A stretch of DNA of 34,480 nt from positions 1 to 34,480 of the forward strand of contig LT642203.1 in the NCBI GenBank assembly GCA_900128585.1, read 5' to 3'. The position numbers and the translations under genes were made by a program. The notes under the pieces are model-generated. The model had not been told where the DNA came from. It was given only the letters and a program-made list of their open reading frames with translations, and searched no databases. The DNA comes from Stramenopiles sp. TOSAG23-3 (taxonomy: Eukaryota > Sar). Of this stretch, positions 33,340 to 34,480 are shown piece after piece (within the stretch, counting starts at the first letter, position 1; each line of letters begins with the position of its first letter).

Positions 33340-33388
33340 TACCAGGTACCTGGTACGGGACCTTTACAGGTACAGGTGTACAGGTACG
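33340..33388. repeat. Cluster of TACCAGGTA/TACCTGGTA and CAGGTA repeats
   Basis: Overlapping TACCAGGTA and TACCTGGTA form a larger palindrome. They are followed by ACAGGTACAGG and ACAGGTACGG units within 50 bases. Confidence 0.75.
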
Positions 33389-33780
33389 GTAGACTTATTA
33401 TTAGTTAGACGACTACTGACGAGTATAATAAAAATTTTATTATTATATTAATTATTATTACCTTTTTTTAGGATGATTGGGAATCTCTCTTTTGTTTTTT
33501 TGTAGATATGGATCATAGACATATGTATATATATGGTATGGTTGAATGCTTATAAAAAACGAGTGAGCTGATATTCAAACCATTGAAGACAGGAAAGGAA
33601 GAAACAATTGCACCGATTGAACTATTTTTTTTGTGGTCTCTGTATTCGGCGAAGCGTTGCACGCAAGGGACGAAATAGTTCGAGTTTGGTAGCATACATA
33701 CCTGATATTGGCTGCAGTAGGAAACAGGGCGTAGAGTACAGCACGCGCGACGTTTGGTTTTGGTTCAGCGAAACTTTCTT

Positions 33781-34410
33781 ATGTCATACATTCAGTCGAA
33801 AGAATCTGGCCCAGAGAGTGAAGACGGGCGGTCACTACTGCCGTCCGCTTTTGACATTGAAATGTCATCAACGGGGCTTGGGAACAAAAGGTGCCAGTAC
33901 AACAAATCGGTCATTTTTTCACCGTTCGGTTTTATTGCTGCTATTTTAGTCGGCATATTTGCGGTTTCGTTTGCAGGTTTGTTTGTGGCCCGAGAAGCAC
34001 CAGGCCTTCCCAAGTTGGAAGTAGCGCAATTGTCATCGCTTGTTGATATCCTCCGGAAGAAGTTTGGGGGCATAGCGACCCATGTCACGTTGGACAATTT
34101 TAACCCCCACGTGGCAAAAAATGGGTTCATGAACGTGTACACGACGGCGTCCAAGGACGCAAGCGGTATATACTTCGAGGTCAAATCGAAGAACATGGGC
34201 CCGGACAAATTGTTTGTTCGCAGCGACCTTGTTGTGAGGTCCCAGGGAGAGGAGCCGATGTTGCATACGCAGTTTGACGGGGAAAATCCACTGTGGTATT
34301 TCAAAGTCGGTGAAAGCGAGGAGACGATAGAGTTATTCCAAAAGCAAATGCGGTTGCGGACGTCGGACGACGATTTAAAACCGCTCCTAGAAGAGGGCGC
34401 GGTTATTTAA
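33781..34410 (+). CDS. Orphan single-pass membrane protein
   Basis: Not recognised. A 209-residue protein; the frame opens from TTG at 33754 but ATG 33781 (MSYIQSKESG) is the realistic start. The N-terminal 43 residues are polar. One strong membrane helix spans about 44-70 (VIFSPFGFIAAILVGIFAVS), followed by about 139 residues of mixed, folded-looking sequence (KLEVAQLSSLVDIL, FMNVYTTASKDASGIYFEV, NPLWYFKV). With no cleavable signal peptide it is probably a type II (signal-anchor) protein with a lumenal C-terminal domain. The last two codons and the stop lie inside the right copy of the 79-bp inverted repeat, so the true C-terminus might have been altered by that repeat. Confidence 0.75.
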   Translation: MSYIQSKESGPESEDGRSLLPSAFDIEMSSTGLGNKRCQYNKSVIFSPFGFIAAILVGIFAVSFAGLFVAREAPGLPKLEVAQLSSLVDILRKKFGGIATHVTLDNFNPHVAKNGFMNVYTTASKDASGIYFEVKSKNMGPDKLFVRSDLVVRSQGEEPMLHTQFDGENPLWYFKVGESEETIELFQKQMRLRTSDDDLKPLLEEGAVI

Positions 34411-34480
34411 GAGTGTAATTAAAATTAAATGTACTGCGAACTGATCTCTACTGTTGTGATTTTAGTATTCAATATAGACC
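34402..34480 (-). repeat. Right copy of the 79-bp inverted repeat, cut by the window end
   Basis: Reverse complement identical to 31376-31454 at every position. Identity stops at 34401 (C versus A) but runs to the last base of the window, so the repeat is probably longer. Confidence 0.95.

Larger units (their letters stand above)
32568..33780. other. Divergent spacer between GST-MAPR and the orphan membrane protein
   Basis: AT-rich with TTC/CTC runs (32910-32953), a GC-rich hairpin (32963-32979), a cluster of TACCWGGTA motifs (33109, 33340, 33347), repeated CAGGTA (33347-33387) and one TAGACGACTA (33406-33415). In-frame stops (for example TAG at 33718-33720) close the downstream gene's frame. 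No gene is clearly supported, though a short 5' exon is conceivable. Confidence 0.55.

Noticed and set aside
1-34480. Bacterial-style operon, phage or defence island
   Set aside because: Gene content, long spacers and alternating strands are those of nuclear eukaryotic DNA; no such module is present.

Overview
The window is nuclear DNA from a unicellular eukaryote. It encodes ribosomal protein eL22, a p24/TMED cargo receptor, alpha-actinin, lysosomal-type glucocerebrosidase, a DUSP-type ubiquitin protease, a CMC4-like mitochondrial protein and a one-domain voltage-gated cation channel. Every confident gene, including the 1393-residue protease, reads as one uninterrupted frame, so the genome is intron-poor. 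All three stop codons occur at believable gene ends, so the standard code fits. Genes have moderate GC and are separated by very AT-rich spacers full of TTC/GAA and other short-period repeats. The gene set (EukCat-like channel, ankyrin protein, MAPR fusion, intron-poor compact genes) would suit a stramenopile-like protist such as a labyrinthulomycete or microalga. That placement is a weak inference, because no marker in the window fixes the lineage.

Layout: 0.2-4.4 kb ubiquitin protease (+); 4.5-4.9 kb small Par3/HAL-N-like protein (-); 6.5-8.2 kb degenerate macrodomain-PX fusion (+); 8.8-9.4 kb p24/TMED (-); 10.5-10.8 kb CMC4-like twin CX9C protein (+); 11.0-14.4 kb multi-WW protein (-). From 14.4 to 19.8 kb lies an AT-rich, repeat-rich island with a long pyrimidine tract, a fold-back element, an orphan 122-residue ORF (-) and a 16-repeat ankyrin protein (-). 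Then come alpha-actinin (+, 19.8-22.4), eL22 (+, 23.1-23.5), a possible 58-residue ORF (-), a large basic His-rich protein (-, 23.9-26.8), glucocerebrosidase (-, 27.2-28.6), a voltage-gated channel (+, 29.4-31.1), a glutathione S-transferase-MAPR haem-domain fusion (-, 31.5-32.6) and an orphan single-pass membrane protein (+, 33.8-34.4).

Genes mostly alternate in strand, giving convergent pairs with short 3' gaps and divergent pairs with long AT-rich spacers of about 0.8-2 kb. These are independent nuclear genes. No operon or dedicated multi-gene system is visible. The functions are spread over protein turnover, phosphoinositide/membrane traffic, ER-Golgi transport, mitochondrial intermembrane space, actin cytoskeleton, translation, lysosomal lipid breakdown, excitability and detoxification.

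The most unusual items are: two uncommon domain fusions (macro-PX and GST-MAPR); an array of WW-like modules lacking their first Trp; a channel filter reading TLEDWTD; a 79-bp perfect inverted repeat flanking the last two genes and related to a fold-back element at 15.1 kb, with ORF stop codons inside the repeat; and two short motifs (TACCWGGTA and TAGACGACTA) scattered through the window far more often than chance predicts. Several frames can be opened upstream by GTG or TTG; I set the starts at the first ATG that makes sense for a eukaryote.
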